DNA of 42,419 nucleotides from NCBI GenBank assembly GCA_020250125.1, contig JADCEL010000012.1, positions 1-42,419 of the forward strand, in the 5' to 3' direction. The notes under the pieces were generated by a model that saw only the letters and a program-made list of their open reading frames with translations, had not been told where the DNA came from and did not search any database. A program made the position numbers and the translations under genes. Shown here in pieces: positions 31,290-40,574 of the stretch. The first letter of the stretch is position 1; each line of letters starts with the position of its first letter. Source of the DNA: Rhodobacter sp. GTDB taxonomy: Bacteria > Pseudomonadota > Alphaproteobacteria > Rhodobacterales > Rhodobacteraceae.

Positions 31290-34200
31290 ATGCCCGACTT
31301 CAAGAAGATTCTCGTCGCCAACCGGGGCGAGATCGCCATCCGCGTCATGCGGGCCGCCAATGAGATGGGCAAGAAAACCGTCGCCGTCTTCGCCGAGGAA
31401 GACAAGCTGGGCCTGCACCGCTTCAAGGCTGACGAGGCCTACCGGATTGGCGAAGGCCTGTCGCCCGTCGGCGCCTATCTGAGCATCCCCGAGATTATCC
31501 GCGTGGCAAAGCTGTCCGGGGCCGATGCCATCCATCCCGGCTATGGCCTGCTGTCGGAAAACCCCGATTTCGTCGATGCCTGCGAAACGGCGGGCATCAC
31601 CTTCATCGGCCCCACCGCCGCCACCATGCGGGCACTGGGCGACAAGGCCAGCGCGCGGCGCGTGGCGATTGCGGCCGGCGTTCCGGTCATCCCCGCCACC
31701 GAAGTGCTGGGCGACGATATGGACGAGGTGCGCCGTCAGGCCGCCGCAGTGGGCTATCCGCTGATGCTGAAGGCCAGCTGGGGCGGCGGCGGGCGCGGGA
31801 TGCGCCCGATCAACGGCCCCGAGGAGCTGGCCGACAAGGTCCGCGAAGGCCGGCGCGAGGCGGAAGCCGCCTTTGGCAACGGTGAAGGCTATCTGGAAAA
31901 GATGATCCCGCGCGCCCGGCATGTCGAGGTGCAGATCCTGGGCGACAAGCACGGCAACATCTATCACCTGTATGAGCGGGACTGCACCGTGCAGCGGCGC
32001 AACCAGAAGGTGGTGGAACGTGCCCCCGCCCCCTATCTGACCCCCGAACAGCGCGCCGAGGTTTGCGATCTGGGCCGCCGCATCTGCGCCCATGTCGGCT
32101 ATGAATGCGCGGGCACCGTCGAATTCCTGATGGATATGGATACGGCCAGGTTCTACTTCATCGAGGTGAACCCCCGCATCCAGGTCGAACATACCGTCAC
32201 CGAACAGGTGACCGGCATCGACATCGTGCAGGCGCAGATCCTGATCGAGGAAGGCAAGACGCTGGCCGAAGCCACCGGCATGGCCAGCCAGGACGCTATC
32301 CGCCTGCATGGCCATGCCGTGCAGTGCCGCGTCACCACCGAAGACCCGCAGAACAATTTCATCCCCGATTACGGGCGGCTTACCGCCTATCGCAGCGCCA
32401 CCGGCATGGGCATAAGGCTGGATGGCGGCACCGCCTATGCGGGCGGGGTGATCACCCGCCATTACGATTCGCTGCTGGTCAAGGTCACTGCCTGGGCGCA
32501 GACGCCGGAACTGGCGATTGCGCGGATGGACCGGGCCTTGCGCGAATTCCGCATCCGGGGCGTCAGCACGAACATCGACTTCGTCATCAACCTGCTGAAA
32601 CACCCGACCTTCCTGAACAACACCTATACCACCAAATTCATCGACACGACGCCGGACCTGTTCCAGTTCCGCAAGCGCCAGGACCGCGCGACGAAAATCC
32701 TGACCTATATCGCCGACATCACCGTGAACGGGCACCCGGAAACCGCAGGCCGCCCCAAACCCGCGCCCGACCTGCGCACGCCCAAGCCCCCCGCGCCAAA
32801 GGGCGATCCGCAGCCCGGCACCCGCACCCTGCTGGATGCCAGGGGCCCGCAGGCCGTGGCAGACTGGATGGCGGCGCAGACCCGCGTGCTGCTGACCGAC
32901 ACCACCATGCGCGATGGCCACCAGTCGCTGCTGGCCACAAGGATGCGGTCGATCGACATGATCCGTGTGGCCCCGGCCTATGCCGCCAACCTGCCCGGCC
33001 TGTTCAGCGTTGAATGCTGGGGCGGGGCCACCTTTGACGTGGCCTACCGTTTCCTGCAGGAATGCCCCTGGCAGCGCCTGCGTGACCTTCGCGCAGCCCT
33101 GCCCAATGTGATGACACAGATGCTGCTGCGCGCCTCCAACGGGGTCGGCTATACCAACTATCCGGACAACGTTGTTCGGTCTTTCGTATCTCAGGCCGCA
33201 AAATCGGGTGTGGACGTGTTCCGGGTGTTCGACAGCCTCAACTGGGTTGAAAACATGCGCGTCGCCATGGATGCGGTGATCGAGGCAAACAAGGTCTGCG
33301 AAGGTGCCATCTGCTACACCGGCGACCTGCTTGATCCCGCCCGGTCGAAATATGACCTGGGCTATTATGTCAGCATGGGCAAAGAGCTGAAGGCCGCCGG
33401 CGCGCATGTGCTGGGCCTGAAGGATATGGCGGGGCTGCTCAAACCCGCTTCGGCCCGCATTCTGGTGCGCGCGCTGAAGGACGAGGTCGGCCTGCCGATC
33501 CATTTCCACACCCATGACACCAGCGGCATCGCCGGGGCTACGGTGCTGGCGGCCTGTGAGGCCGGGGTCGATGCGGTGGATGCCGCGATGGATGCCTTTT
33601 CGGGCGGCACATCGCAGCCCTGCCTTGGCTCTCTGGTCGAGGCGCTCCGGCACACCGGCCGCGACACCGGCCTTGATATCGCCGAGATTCGCCGGATCTC
33701 GAACTACTGGGAAGCGGTGCGCGCCCATTACGCCGCCTTCGAATCCGGCCTGCCCGCGCCTGCCTCTGAAGTGTATCTGCACGAGATGCCCGGCGGCCAG
33801 TTCACCAACCTCAAGGCCCAGGCCCGCAGCCTGGGTCTGGAAGACCGCTGGCACGAGGTGGCGCAGGCCTATGCCGATGCCAACCAGATGTTCGGCGACA
33901 TCGTCAAGGTCACGCCATCATCCAAGGTGGTGGGTGACATGGCGCTGATGATGGTGGCCCAGGGCCTGAGCCGCGCCCAGGTGGAAGACCCTGCAACCGA
34001 CGTGGCCTTTCCCGAGTCTGTGGTGGACATGCTCAAGGGTAACCTCGGCCAGCCCCATGGCGGCTGGCCCGCCGGCATTCAGGCCAAGGTGCTGAAAGGC
34101 GAACGCCCCCTGACCGCCCGCCCCGGTGCCACGCTGCCCCCGGTCGATCTGGAGGCAACCCGCGCGCGCCTGGCAAAGGACCTTGGCCTGGACGAGGATG

Positions 34201-34751
34201 ATGCCCAGGGCGAAACGGTGGATGACGACGACCTGAACGGATACCTCATGTATCCCAAGGTGTTCATGGATTACCGCAGCCGCCACCGCGCCTATGGCCC
34301 GGTGCGGGTCCTGCCGACGCGCACCTTCTTTTATGGCATGCAATCGGGCGAAGAGATCACGGCCGAAATTGACCCCGGCAAGACGCTGGAGATCCGCCTG
34401 CAGGCCGTCGGCGAAATGACCGACGATGGCGAAGTGAAGGTCTTTTTCGAACTCAACGGCCAGCCCCGCGTCATCCGGGTGCCCAACCGTGCGGTCAAGG
34501 CCAGGACCGCCGCCAAACCGAAGGCCGCCGAAGGCAACCCCGCCCATATCGGCGCGCCCATGCCCGGCTCCATCGCCAGCGTGGCGGTGGCGGTGGGCCA
34601 GAAGGTGAACGCGGGCGATCTGTTGCTGACGATCGAGGCGATGAAGATGGAAACCGGTCTGCACGCCGACCGCGCCGCCACCGTCAGGGCGCTGCATGTC
34701 AGCCCCGGAACCCAGATCGACGCGAAGGACCTGCTGATCGAGCTGGAGTAA
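31290..34751 (+). CDS. pyc: Pyruvate carboxylase (single-chain, biotin-dependent)
   Basis: The 1153-residue multidomain enzyme turns pyruvate, bicarbonate and ATP into oxaloacetate. The order is: biotin carboxylase (about 1-455) with KILVANRGEIAIRV, the ATP-grasp loop GGGGRGM near 166 and EVNPRIQVEHTVTEQ near 292; carboxyltransferase with DTTMRDGHQSLLATRM near 537 and HFHTHDTSG near 740; the PYC/OADA linker domain; and a C-terminal biotin carrier with Lys1119 in EAMKMET. The length fits the alpha4-type family. I start at ATG 31290 (MPDFKKILVANRGE); upstream in-frame codons are repeat-derived. A MAPEG gene follows by 13 bp. Confidence 0.97.
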   Translation: MPDFKKILVANRGEIAIRVMRAANEMGKKTVAVFAEEDKLGLHRFKADEAYRIGEGLSPVGAYLSIPEIIRVAKLSGADAIHPGYGLLSENPDFVDACETAGITFIGPTAATMRALGDKASARRVAIAAGVPVIPATEVLGDDMDEVRRQAAAVGYPLMLKASWGGGGRGMRPINGPEELADKVREGRREAEAAFGNGEGYLEKMIPRARHVEVQILGDKHGNIYHLYERDCTVQRRNQKVVERAPAPYLTPEQRAEVCDLGRRICAHVGYECAGTVEFLMDMDTARFYFIEVNPRIQVEHTVTEQVTGIDIVQAQILIEEGKTLAEATGMASQDAIRLHGHAVQCRVTTEDPQNNFIPDYGRLTAYRSATGMGIRLDGGTAYAGGVITRHYDSLLVKVTAWAQTPELAIARMDRALREFRIRGVSTNIDFVINLLKHPTFLNNTYTTKFIDTTPDLFQFRKRQDRATKILTYIADITVNGHPETAGRPKPAPDLRTPKPPAPKGDPQPGTRTLLDARGPQAVADWMAAQTRVLLTDTTMRDGHQSLLATRMRSIDMIRVAPAYAANLPGLFSVECWGGATFDVAYRFLQECPWQRLRDLRAALPNVMTQMLLRASNGVGYTNYPDNVVRSFVSQAAKSGVDVFRVFDSLNWVENMRVAMDAVIEANKVCEGAICYTGDLLDPARSKYDLGYYVSMGKELKAAGAHVLGLKDMAGLLKPASARILVRALKDEVGLPIHFHTHDTSGIAGATVLAACEAGVDAVDAAMDAFSGGTSQPCLGSLVEALRHTGRDTGLDIAEIRRISNYWEAVRAHYAAFESGLPAPASEVYLHEMPGGQFTNLKAQARSLGLEDRWHEVAQAYADANQMFGDIVKVTPSSKVVGDMALMMVAQGLSRAQVEDPATDVAFPESVVDMLKGNLGQPHGGWPAGIQAKVLKGERPLTARPGATLPPVDLEATRARLAKDLGLDEDDAQGETVDDDDLNGYLMYPKVFMDYRSRHRAYGPVRVLPTRTFFYGMQSGEEITAEIDPGKTLEIRLQAVGEMTDDGEVKVFFELNGQPRVIRVPNRAVKARTAAKPKAAEGNPAHIGAPMPGSIASVAVAVGQKVNAGDLLLTIEAMKMETGLHADRAATVRALHVSPGTQIDAKDLLIELE

Positions 34752-34764
34752 CAGGGACAAACCC

Positions 34765-35154
34765 GTGCCCCCCGTGGTCACCCCGCTTTACGCCGCAGCG
34801 CTGACGGCGCTGTTCATCACCCTGTCGCTGCGCGTGATCGTGTTGCGCCGGTCCGGGCGCGTGTCGCTGGGCGATGCGGGCGACCCTGCCCTGCTGGCGC
34901 GGATCCGCGCCCAGGGCAATTGCGCGGAATACGCACCGCTGGGGATCGTCCTGCTGCTGCTGGCCGAACTGGCCGGGGCGGCCCCTGCCCTTCTCCATCT
35001 GTCCGGCCTTGTGCTGCTGGCGGGCCGCATCAGCCACGCCTGGGCCCTGTCGGGGCCGGGGCGCTTCGGGGCGCGCACCATCGGCATGCTGATGACCTTC
35101 ACCGCGCTGGCCCTGTCCGCCGCCCTGGCCCTGCCCTGGCCAGCAATTTTCTGA
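34765..35154 (+). CDS. MAPEG-family membrane protein
   Basis: This 129-residue protein has four hydrophobic segments and the MAPEG motif near residues 46-56 (RIRAQGNCAEYAPLG, that is R-x2-x-Q-x-N-x2-E-Y). Relatives are membrane-bound glutathione S-transferase-like proteins in lipid or peroxide metabolism; many bacterial members are uncharacterised. It starts with GTG 13 bp after pyc and is probably co-transcribed, without an obvious functional tie. Confidence 0.85.
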   Translation: MPPVVTPLYAAALTALFITLSLRVIVLRRSGRVSLGDAGDPALLARIRAQGNCAEYAPLGIVLLLLAELAGAAPALLHLSGLVLLAGRISHAWALSGPGRFGARTIGMLMTFTALALSAALALPWPAIF

Positions 35155-35218
35155 CGCCGCACAACTTTCCCCCTTGCGAAGCCGCGCGGGACTTTATAGA
35201 TCACGCCCACCCAAGGAT

Positions 35219-35293
35219 GCGGGCGTAGCTCAGGGGTAGAGCATAACCTTGCCAAGGTTAGGGTCGTGAGTTCGAATCTCATCGCCCGCTCCA
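35219..35293 (+). tRNA. tRNA-Gly (anticodon GCC)
   Basis: A 75-base cloverleaf: acceptor arms GCGGGCG and CGCCCGC, D-arm GCTCAGGGGTAGAGC, anticodon loop TTGCCAA in AACCTTGCCAAGGTT, T-arm GTGAGTTCGAATCTCAT and encoded CCA. GCC reads GGC and GGU glycine codons. Confidence 0.96.
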
Positions 35294-35320
35294 GAGTCCC
35301 GAACGGGAACAAGCGGTTAA

Positions 35321-35350
35321 GGGGTCGCCCACGGGCGGCCCCCTGCTTTT
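35321..35350 (+). terminator. Probable terminator after tRNA-Gly
   Basis: GGGGTCGCCC (35321-35330) pairs with GGGCGGCCCC (35333-35342), one U-G wobble, followed by CTGCTTTT. It lies 28 bases after the tRNA end. Confidence 0.6.
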
Positions 35351-35416
35351 GGCGGGGCTGAACGGCCTGCGGCAGGGTGTTCTGCCGGTCCGGAGCGACA
35401 AGGCCCGTGCGCTATG

Positions 35417-35502
35417 AAAAAGACCCGCCGCAAGAACGACGGGCCTTCCGGTCTTCCGACGATGAGGGAAGACGCCTTCGTCCGCGAACCTCAAAGCCTT
35501 GT
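35417..35502 (-). ncRNA. Candidate structured small RNA upstream of the HEPN/Abi-like gene
   Basis: On the minus strand, a possible promoter (TTGACG 35532-35537, 17-bp spacer, TACATC 35509-35514) is followed by about 85 nt. These carry a perfect 7-bp hairpin (GTCTTCC/GGAAGAC around a 9-base loop, about 35451-35473) and then a 9-bp stem with GU pairs at 35422-35445 directly followed by TTTTT (35417-35421). A terminator here serves no minus-strand gene in this window, so a free-standing RNA is the simplest reading. On the plus strand the same bases contain a 33-codon ATG frame (35414-35515) without a ribosome site. Confidence 0.4.
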
Positions 35503-35524
35503 GCTTTTGATGTAGGTCGATAAC

Positions 35525-35549
35525 CTTGATCCGTCAATAAGTGATCAAG
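35525..35549. promoter_or_regulatory. Inverted repeat just upstream of the HEPN/Abi-like gene
   Basis: A perfect 7-bp inverted repeat, CTTGATC (35525-35531) and GATCAAG (35543-35549), with an 11-base spacer lies 10 bases before the start codon and covers the -35 of the candidate antisense RNA promoter. It could be an operator or an mRNA hairpin limiting translation. Confidence 0.5.
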
Positions 35550-35559
35550 ATATCAGTCG

Positions 35560-36225
35560 ATGCCCCCTCGTTTCACCGCGCAGGACCTGCTTGATCTGGA
35601 GGCGGTTCTTTCCACGCCCAGGCTCGCGACCTACCTTCGGGCAACCAGCGGCGACCGGCACCTGGCCATGCAGCTGTACTGCTGGAACGCCGAAATCTCG
35701 GCAGCGCTTTATTTCATGGTGCAGTTCTGCGAACTTGCTGTCCGCAACGGCGCGGTCGAAGCTTTGGAGCGCGCCTTCGGAGAGAACTGGCATCTCAACC
35801 GCGGATTCTACCGGACATTGCCCCGCCTGCATGGACGGTATCAGCCCAGCGATGACATCGCCACATGCGCGTCAAGGCTGCCGACCGCAGGCAAGGTCGT
35901 TGCGGAACTGAAATTCGCGTTCTGGCAGTATCTGTTCGTCAAGGGACAGGACGAACGCATGTGGAACACCCAAATGGCCATCGCGTTTCCCGACCGTGAC
36001 CCAAGGCTTTCGGTCGGGCAGGCACGGTCCCGGATGCACGGCGACATCGAAAAAGTCCGGTTCCTTCGCAACCGCATCGCCCATCACGAACCCATCTTCT
36101 CGCGTCGGCTCGACGAGGATTGTGATCGCATTCTGAATTTGGTCACCTGGCGCAGAGCAGGAACGGGGGCCTGGCTGGCCTCGGTGCAGACCGTGACCCA
36201 GCTTCTGGACCGGCGGCCCGGATAG
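35560..36225 (+). CDS. Abi-like HEPN-domain protein (putative RNase toxin)
   Basis: This 221-residue protein resembles Abi-family (abortive infection) proteins. Its N-terminal half has LYFMVQFCELAVRNGAVEALE near 50-70 and the C-terminal half has the HEPN ribonuclease motif R-x4-H in FLRNRIAHHEPIF (Arg170, His175). HEPN toxins cut RNA and act in toxin-antitoxin, phage-defence and CRISPR systems. The start lacks a good ribosome site, consistent with low or controlled translation. It stands alone on the plus strand next to tRNA-Gly, with a candidate structured RNA on its upstream side. No protein antitoxin is adjacent. An RNA-antitoxin arrangement is a hypothesis. Confidence 0.7.
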   Translation: MPPRFTAQDLLDLEAVLSTPRLATYLRATSGDRHLAMQLYCWNAEISAALYFMVQFCELAVRNGAVEALERAFGENWHLNRGFYRTLPRLHGRYQPSDDIATCASRLPTAGKVVAELKFAFWQYLFVKGQDERMWNTQMAIAFPDRDPRLSVGQARSRMHGDIEKVRFLRNRIAHHEPIFSRRLDEDCDRILNLVTWRRAGTGAWLASVQTVTQLLDRRPG

Positions 36226-36232
36226 CCCCCCG

Positions 36233-37261
36233 TCAATTCACCGACACCGGCCTCGACCGCATCCGGCTGACCGTTTCGCGCTCGGCGCGTTTGCACAGTT
36301 GCGGCGGCAGGCCCTTGTCCAGCAGGGCCATGTCTTCCAGCACCATGTCGCCCATCCGGGTCAAGGCCACGTCCAGCGCCCCGGCGCGGTGCGCCGACAG
36401 AAGGAACCCCTCCAGCGACCGCACCGGATGATCCGGCGGCAGCGGTTCCTGCGGGAACACATCGCTGGCGGCCAGAATATGGCCGCGTGCCACCGCCGCC
36501 ATCAGCGCGTCGAAATCCACCACCCCGGCCCGGCTCAGCAGGATGAAGGCCGCCCCCGGCTTCATCGCCGCAAAGGCCCGCGCGCCCAGGAACCCCTCGT
36601 TTTCAGAGGTGACCGAGGCGGTCACGAACAGCACCTCGCTGGTGGCCAGAACCGTCTCCAGGTCCGCAGGCTCCGCCCCGGCGGCACGGACCTGCGACGG
36701 TGCCAGCCAGGGGTCGCAGACCCGCAGGCGCGGCTGGAACCCGGTCAGCACCTTTGCCACCGCCCGCCCCAGATCGCCAAAGCCCAGGATGCCCACCTCG
36801 GCCCCGGTCAGAAGCCGCGCCTTGCCGTTGCCCGCCCCGCCCCAGCGCTCGCGACCGGCGCGGAAATCGGCATCGGCCTGCGCAATCTGGCGCAGCAGCG
36901 ACAGCGCAAAGCCAAGCCCGATTTCCGCCACCGGCTGCGCAAAGACCGCGCCCGTGGTGACCACATGAATGCCGCGCGCAAAGACCGCATCATAGGGCAT
37001 GTTCAGGAACAGGTTTGATTCGACGTTGAAGATGCAGCGCAGGCTGGTCATCCGCGCCAGCGCCGCTTCGTCCAGCGGCGGCTGCCCGATGATGTAGCGC
37101 GCCTGCGCCAGCACCGCGTCGGGCAGATGCGCCACCTCTGCCGCCCCGGCCTCGACCAGCCGGTAGCCTGCGTGCAGCGCCGCCCGCCGTTCGGGCGTGA
37201 AGATCAGATCCAGACTGCGCGGATCGGGGGCGGAAATGACAAGCGGGCGGGGGTCGGACAT
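36233..37261 (-). CDS. D-isomer-specific 2-hydroxyacid dehydrogenase
   Basis: The 342-residue protein has the NAD motif GILGFGDLGRAVAKVL near 156 and the catalytic Arg/Glu/His set: Arg in LLSRAGVVDFDAL near 242, Glu in DVFPQEPLP near 271 and His in LLSAHRAGALD near 291. Family members reduce 2-keto acids or oxidise D-2-hydroxy acids (glyoxylate, hydroxypyruvate, phosphoglycerate); the substrate is not clear from sequence. Its stop is only 7 bp from that of the convergent HEPN gene, with no terminator between. No functional link to ileS upstream is apparent. Confidence 0.86.
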   Translation of the reverse strand: MSDPRPLVISAPDPRSLDLIFTPERRAALHAGYRLVEAGAAEVAHLPDAVLAQARYIIGQPPLDEAALARMTSLRCIFNVESNLFLNMPYDAVFARGIHVVTTGAVFAQPVAEIGLGFALSLLRQIAQADADFRAGRERWGGAGNGKARLLTGAEVGILGFGDLGRAVAKVLTGFQPRLRVCDPWLAPSQVRAAGAEPADLETVLATSEVLFVTASVTSENEGFLGARAFAAMKPGAAFILLSRAGVVDFDALMAAVARGHILAASDVFPQEPLPPDHPVRSLEGFLLSAHRAGALDVALTRMGDMVLEDMALLDKGLPPQLCKRAERETVSRMRSRPVSVN

Positions 37262-37532
37262 GGGCGCGGCCTTTCAGGTTTGCCTGGCCGCGACCTTATG
37301 ACAGCGGCGGGGCGATTGAACAGACCTGGCAGCGGATGGGCAAGACAGCGCCATGACTGCATCGGTCAGCAGGATGCGCGGGGTCAAAGCGCCGCCCGGC
37401 ACCCCGGCCCGGATTGCCCGGCGGATGGCAGGGGCCTTGCGGTTGCGGGCAGTGACCCTGCCCCCCGGCACGGCTGCACAGCGTTTCGCCGCTGATCGTG
37501 CCGTCGATGGCCCCCGGGGCCATAGTCCTGTC

Positions 37533-40500
37533 CTACCCCAGCGCGTCGTTGCACCTTGCGCAGGTGTGGGGGTGTTTGTGGTTGCCGACATCGGGCAGGA
37601 TCTTCCAGCAGCGCTGGCATTTCTCGCCCGTCGCCAGTTCGAACACCACGCCCACGCCGGGCACTTCGGGCAGGCGGAACGCCTCGGCCGGGGCGGGATT
37701 GGCGGTGAGTGTCAGGGCGGAGGTGATGCAGATGTCGGCGAAATCGACCGATCGCAGCGCGGCCAGCGCGCCCGCATCCTCGACATGCACCACAGGGGCG
37801 GCTTCCAGCGAGGCACCGATGACCTTGGCGGTGCGCTGCACCTCCAGCGCCGCCGTAACGGCGCGGCGGACCTGGCGCAGGTGCACCCATTTGGCGGCCA
37901 GCGCCGCGTCCAGCCAGGCGGCGGGGGTTTCCGGCATGTCCTGCAGATGGACCGATCCCTCATCCTGCGGAAAGCGGGACAGCCAGACGTCTTCGGTGGT
38001 GAAGACCAGAATAGGGGCAAGCCAGGTGGTCAGGCGGTGGAACAGGATATCCAGCACCGTGCGCGCCGACCGCCGCCTGTGGCTGCCGGGGGCATCGCAA
38101 TAGAGGCTGTCCTTGCGGATGTCGAAATAGACCGCAGACAGATCGACCGTGCAGAACTGGAACAGCTTCTGGAACACGCCCTGGAAGTCATAGGCGGTGT
38201 ATCCCTTGCGCACCTCGGCATCCAGTTCGGCCAGGCGGTGCAGCACCCAGCGTTCCGGTTCCGGCATGCCGGCGGGATCAACCTTTTCGGCGTCCGAAAA
38301 ACCGGCCAGGTTGCCCAGCAGAAAGCGCAGGGTGTTGCGCAGGCGGCGGTAGCTGTCGGCGACCCCTTTCAGGATTTCCGGGCCGATGCGCTGATCAATG
38401 GTGAAGTCCACCTGCGCCACCCAAAGCCGCAGGATATCCGCGCCATATTCTTCAACCACCTTTGCCGGGACGATGGTGTTGCCCAGCGACTTGGACATTT
38501 TCATGCCCTTTTCGTCCAGCGTGAAGCCATGGGTCAGCACGCCGCGATAGGGCGCGCGGCCCAGCGTGCCGCAGGCCTGCAGCATCGAGGAATGGAACCA
38601 CCCCCGGTGCTGATCGGTGCCTTCCAGATAAAGGTCGGCAATCCCATCGGCAGAGCCATCGGGGCGGTCGCGCAGCACGAAGGCATGGGTCGAGCCGGAG
38701 TCGAACCACACATCCAGCACGTCGAAGACCTGATCGTAAGCGTCAGGGTCGTGCAGCCCGTCCAGCATCCTGTCCTTGAAGCCGGGCTTGTACCAGACAT
38801 CCGCGCCGTCCGATTCAAAGGCCGCGATGATGCGGGCATTCACGCCTGCGTCACGCAGCAGGAAATCCGGATCGGTCGGTTTGGCACCCTTGCGCACAAA
38901 GCAGGTCATCGGCACGCCCCAGGCGCGCTGGCGCGACAGCACCCAGTCGGGCCGCGCCGCGATCATCGAATGCAGGCGGTTGCGCCCCGATTGCGGGGTC
39001 CATTGCACCAGCTGGTCGATGCTGGTCAGGGCGCGGGCGCGGATGGTGTCGCCATAGGTGCCCTTGCCATCGTCAAGGGGCTTGTCGATGGCCACGAACC
39101 ATTGCGGCGTGTTGCGGTAGATCAAGGGGGCTTTGGACCGCCAGGAATGCGGGTAGCTGTGCTTCAGCTTTGCCTTGGCGAACAGCGCGCCGACGCCTCC
39201 CTTTTCGACGGGGCCGAGCGCCTTCATTACAGCAAAGTTTGCGCCGCCTTCTTCGCCATCGGGATTGACCACCCGCAGTTCTGGCAGACCAGCGTCGCGT
39301 CGAGCCTTGCCGCCGAAGACAGGCAAGTCATCACGGAAAGAACTGTCCTCCATGATATTGTATGTCATTTGCAGGCCGTGACGCAGGCCGAGGATGTAGT
39401 CGTCATCGCCGTGGCTGGGGGCGGTATGGACAAAGCCGGTGCCCGCGTCGTCGGTGACGTGGTCACCGGGGAGCATGGGGACGAGGTAATCCCATTCGCC
39501 GTTGCCGCCTTCGATGGCGCGGAAAGGGTGGGCGAGGACCAACCCGCCAAGTTCCTCTGCCGTCACGCCGTCTAAACGCCGATACATCGACGTATCCAGC
39601 TTCGCGGCGGCGAAAACATGTTCCGCCAGCTTATCGGCCACCAAATAGCGCGCGCCGATTCTTGCGTTACTGTCCTGCGGACGACCCGTCACCTCATACA
39701 GGCCATAAGGAATTTCGCGGTTGAACGCGACGGCACGGTTCTGCGGGATGGTCCAGGGCGTTGTGGTCCAGATCAGGACGCGGGCATTCCTAAAGAAATG
39801 GTCGGCCAAAACGTGCTTAGGCGTTGTCGTGCCGGGTGAGTTCGGCGAAGTGAATGGCAAGATGTAATCGGGAGACTGTACGCGAAACGCCACCCAAACC
39901 TGATGACTCGTATGGTCATGATACTCCACCTCCGCCTCGGCCAGCGCCGTCTTTTCCACGGGGGACCACATCACGGGCTTTGACCCCTGATAGAGCGAGC
40001 CGTTCATCAGGAAGGTCATGAACTCTTCCGCGATCACCGCTTCGGCGTGATAGTCCATCGTCAGGTAGGGGTCGGCCCAGTTGCCGGTGACGCCGAGGCG
40101 CTTGAATTCCTCGCGCTGCACGTCAACCCAGCCTTCGGCAAAGCGGCGGCATTCCTGGCGGAAGGCGATCACATCGACATCGTCCTTGTTCAGGCCTTTG
40201 GCGCGGTATTGTTCCTCGATCTTCCATTCGATCGGCAGGCCGTGACAATCCCATCCCGGCACGTAACGGGCATCAAAGCCCATCATCTGCTGGCTGCGCA
40301 CCACCATATCCTTGAGGATTTTGTTCAGCGCATGGCCGATGTGCAGATGCCCGTTGGCGTAAGGCGGGCCGTCATGCAGGGTGAAAGGGGGCCGGGTGCC
40401 GCCCGCCAGCGCCGCCTTTTCGCGCAGCCGGTCATAGACGCCGATCCGCGCCCAGCGCGCCAGCCAGTCCGGTTCGCGCTGCGGCAGGGCGGCGCGCATC

Positions 40501-40574
40501 GGAAAATCGGTTTCCGGCAGAAAGACGGTGTCGCGGTAATCGGTCTGGCTTGGGCTGACGGGTTCGGCGCACAT
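37533..40574 (-). CDS. ileS: Isoleucyl-tRNA synthetase
   Basis: The 1013-residue class I synthetase has the HIGH motif in ANGHLHIGHALNK, the KMSKS motif in GMKMSKSLGN, the isoleucine-specific WTTTPWTIPQNRA editing-domain segment and a C-terminal zinc knuckle (CQRC...CARC). I start at ATG 40574 (MCAEPVSP); the frame is open further upstream but without motifs. It is about 75 residues longer than E. coli IleS. Part of the excess lies in the editing domain (about residues 228-263, containing TSPNSPGTTTPKHVL), where base composition is also lower than in the rest of the gene. Confidence 0.97.
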   Translation of the reverse strand: MCAEPVSPSQTDYRDTVFLPETDFPMRAALPQREPDWLARWARIGVYDRLREKAALAGGTRPPFTLHDGPPYANGHLHIGHALNKILKDMVVRSQQMMGFDARYVPGWDCHGLPIEWKIEEQYRAKGLNKDDVDVIAFRQECRRFAEGWVDVQREEFKRLGVTGNWADPYLTMDYHAEAVIAEEFMTFLMNGSLYQGSKPVMWSPVEKTALAEAEVEYHDHTSHQVWVAFRVQSPDYILPFTSPNSPGTTTPKHVLADHFFRNARVLIWTTTPWTIPQNRAVAFNREIPYGLYEVTGRPQDSNARIGARYLVADKLAEHVFAAAKLDTSMYRRLDGVTAEELGGLVLAHPFRAIEGGNGEWDYLVPMLPGDHVTDDAGTGFVHTAPSHGDDDYILGLRHGLQMTYNIMEDSSFRDDLPVFGGKARRDAGLPELRVVNPDGEEGGANFAVMKALGPVEKGGVGALFAKAKLKHSYPHSWRSKAPLIYRNTPQWFVAIDKPLDDGKGTYGDTIRARALTSIDQLVQWTPQSGRNRLHSMIAARPDWVLSRQRAWGVPMTCFVRKGAKPTDPDFLLRDAGVNARIIAAFESDGADVWYKPGFKDRMLDGLHDPDAYDQVFDVLDVWFDSGSTHAFVLRDRPDGSADGIADLYLEGTDQHRGWFHSSMLQACGTLGRAPYRGVLTHGFTLDEKGMKMSKSLGNTIVPAKVVEEYGADILRLWVAQVDFTIDQRIGPEILKGVADSYRRLRNTLRFLLGNLAGFSDAEKVDPAGMPEPERWVLHRLAELDAEVRKGYTAYDFQGVFQKLFQFCTVDLSAVYFDIRKDSLYCDAPGSHRRRSARTVLDILFHRLTTWLAPILVFTTEDVWLSRFPQDEGSVHLQDMPETPAAWLDAALAAKWVHLRQVRRAVTAALEVQRTAKVIGASLEAAPVVHVEDAGALAALRSVDFADICITSALTLTANPAPAEAFRLPEVPGVGVVFELATGEKCQRCWKILPDVGNHKHPHTCARCNDALG

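Noticed and set aside
31248-33854. 868-codon open frame opposite pyc
   Set aside because: Antisense shadow of the pyruvate carboxylase gene; the composition is typical of complementary frames in GC-rich DNA.
35219-36225. Integrated element using tRNA-Gly as attachment site
   Set aside because: No integrase and no repeated copy of the tRNA 3' end were seen downstream.
37353-39575. 740-codon open frame opposite ileS
   Set aside because: Antisense of a certain isoleucyl-tRNA synthetase gene, with no domain features.
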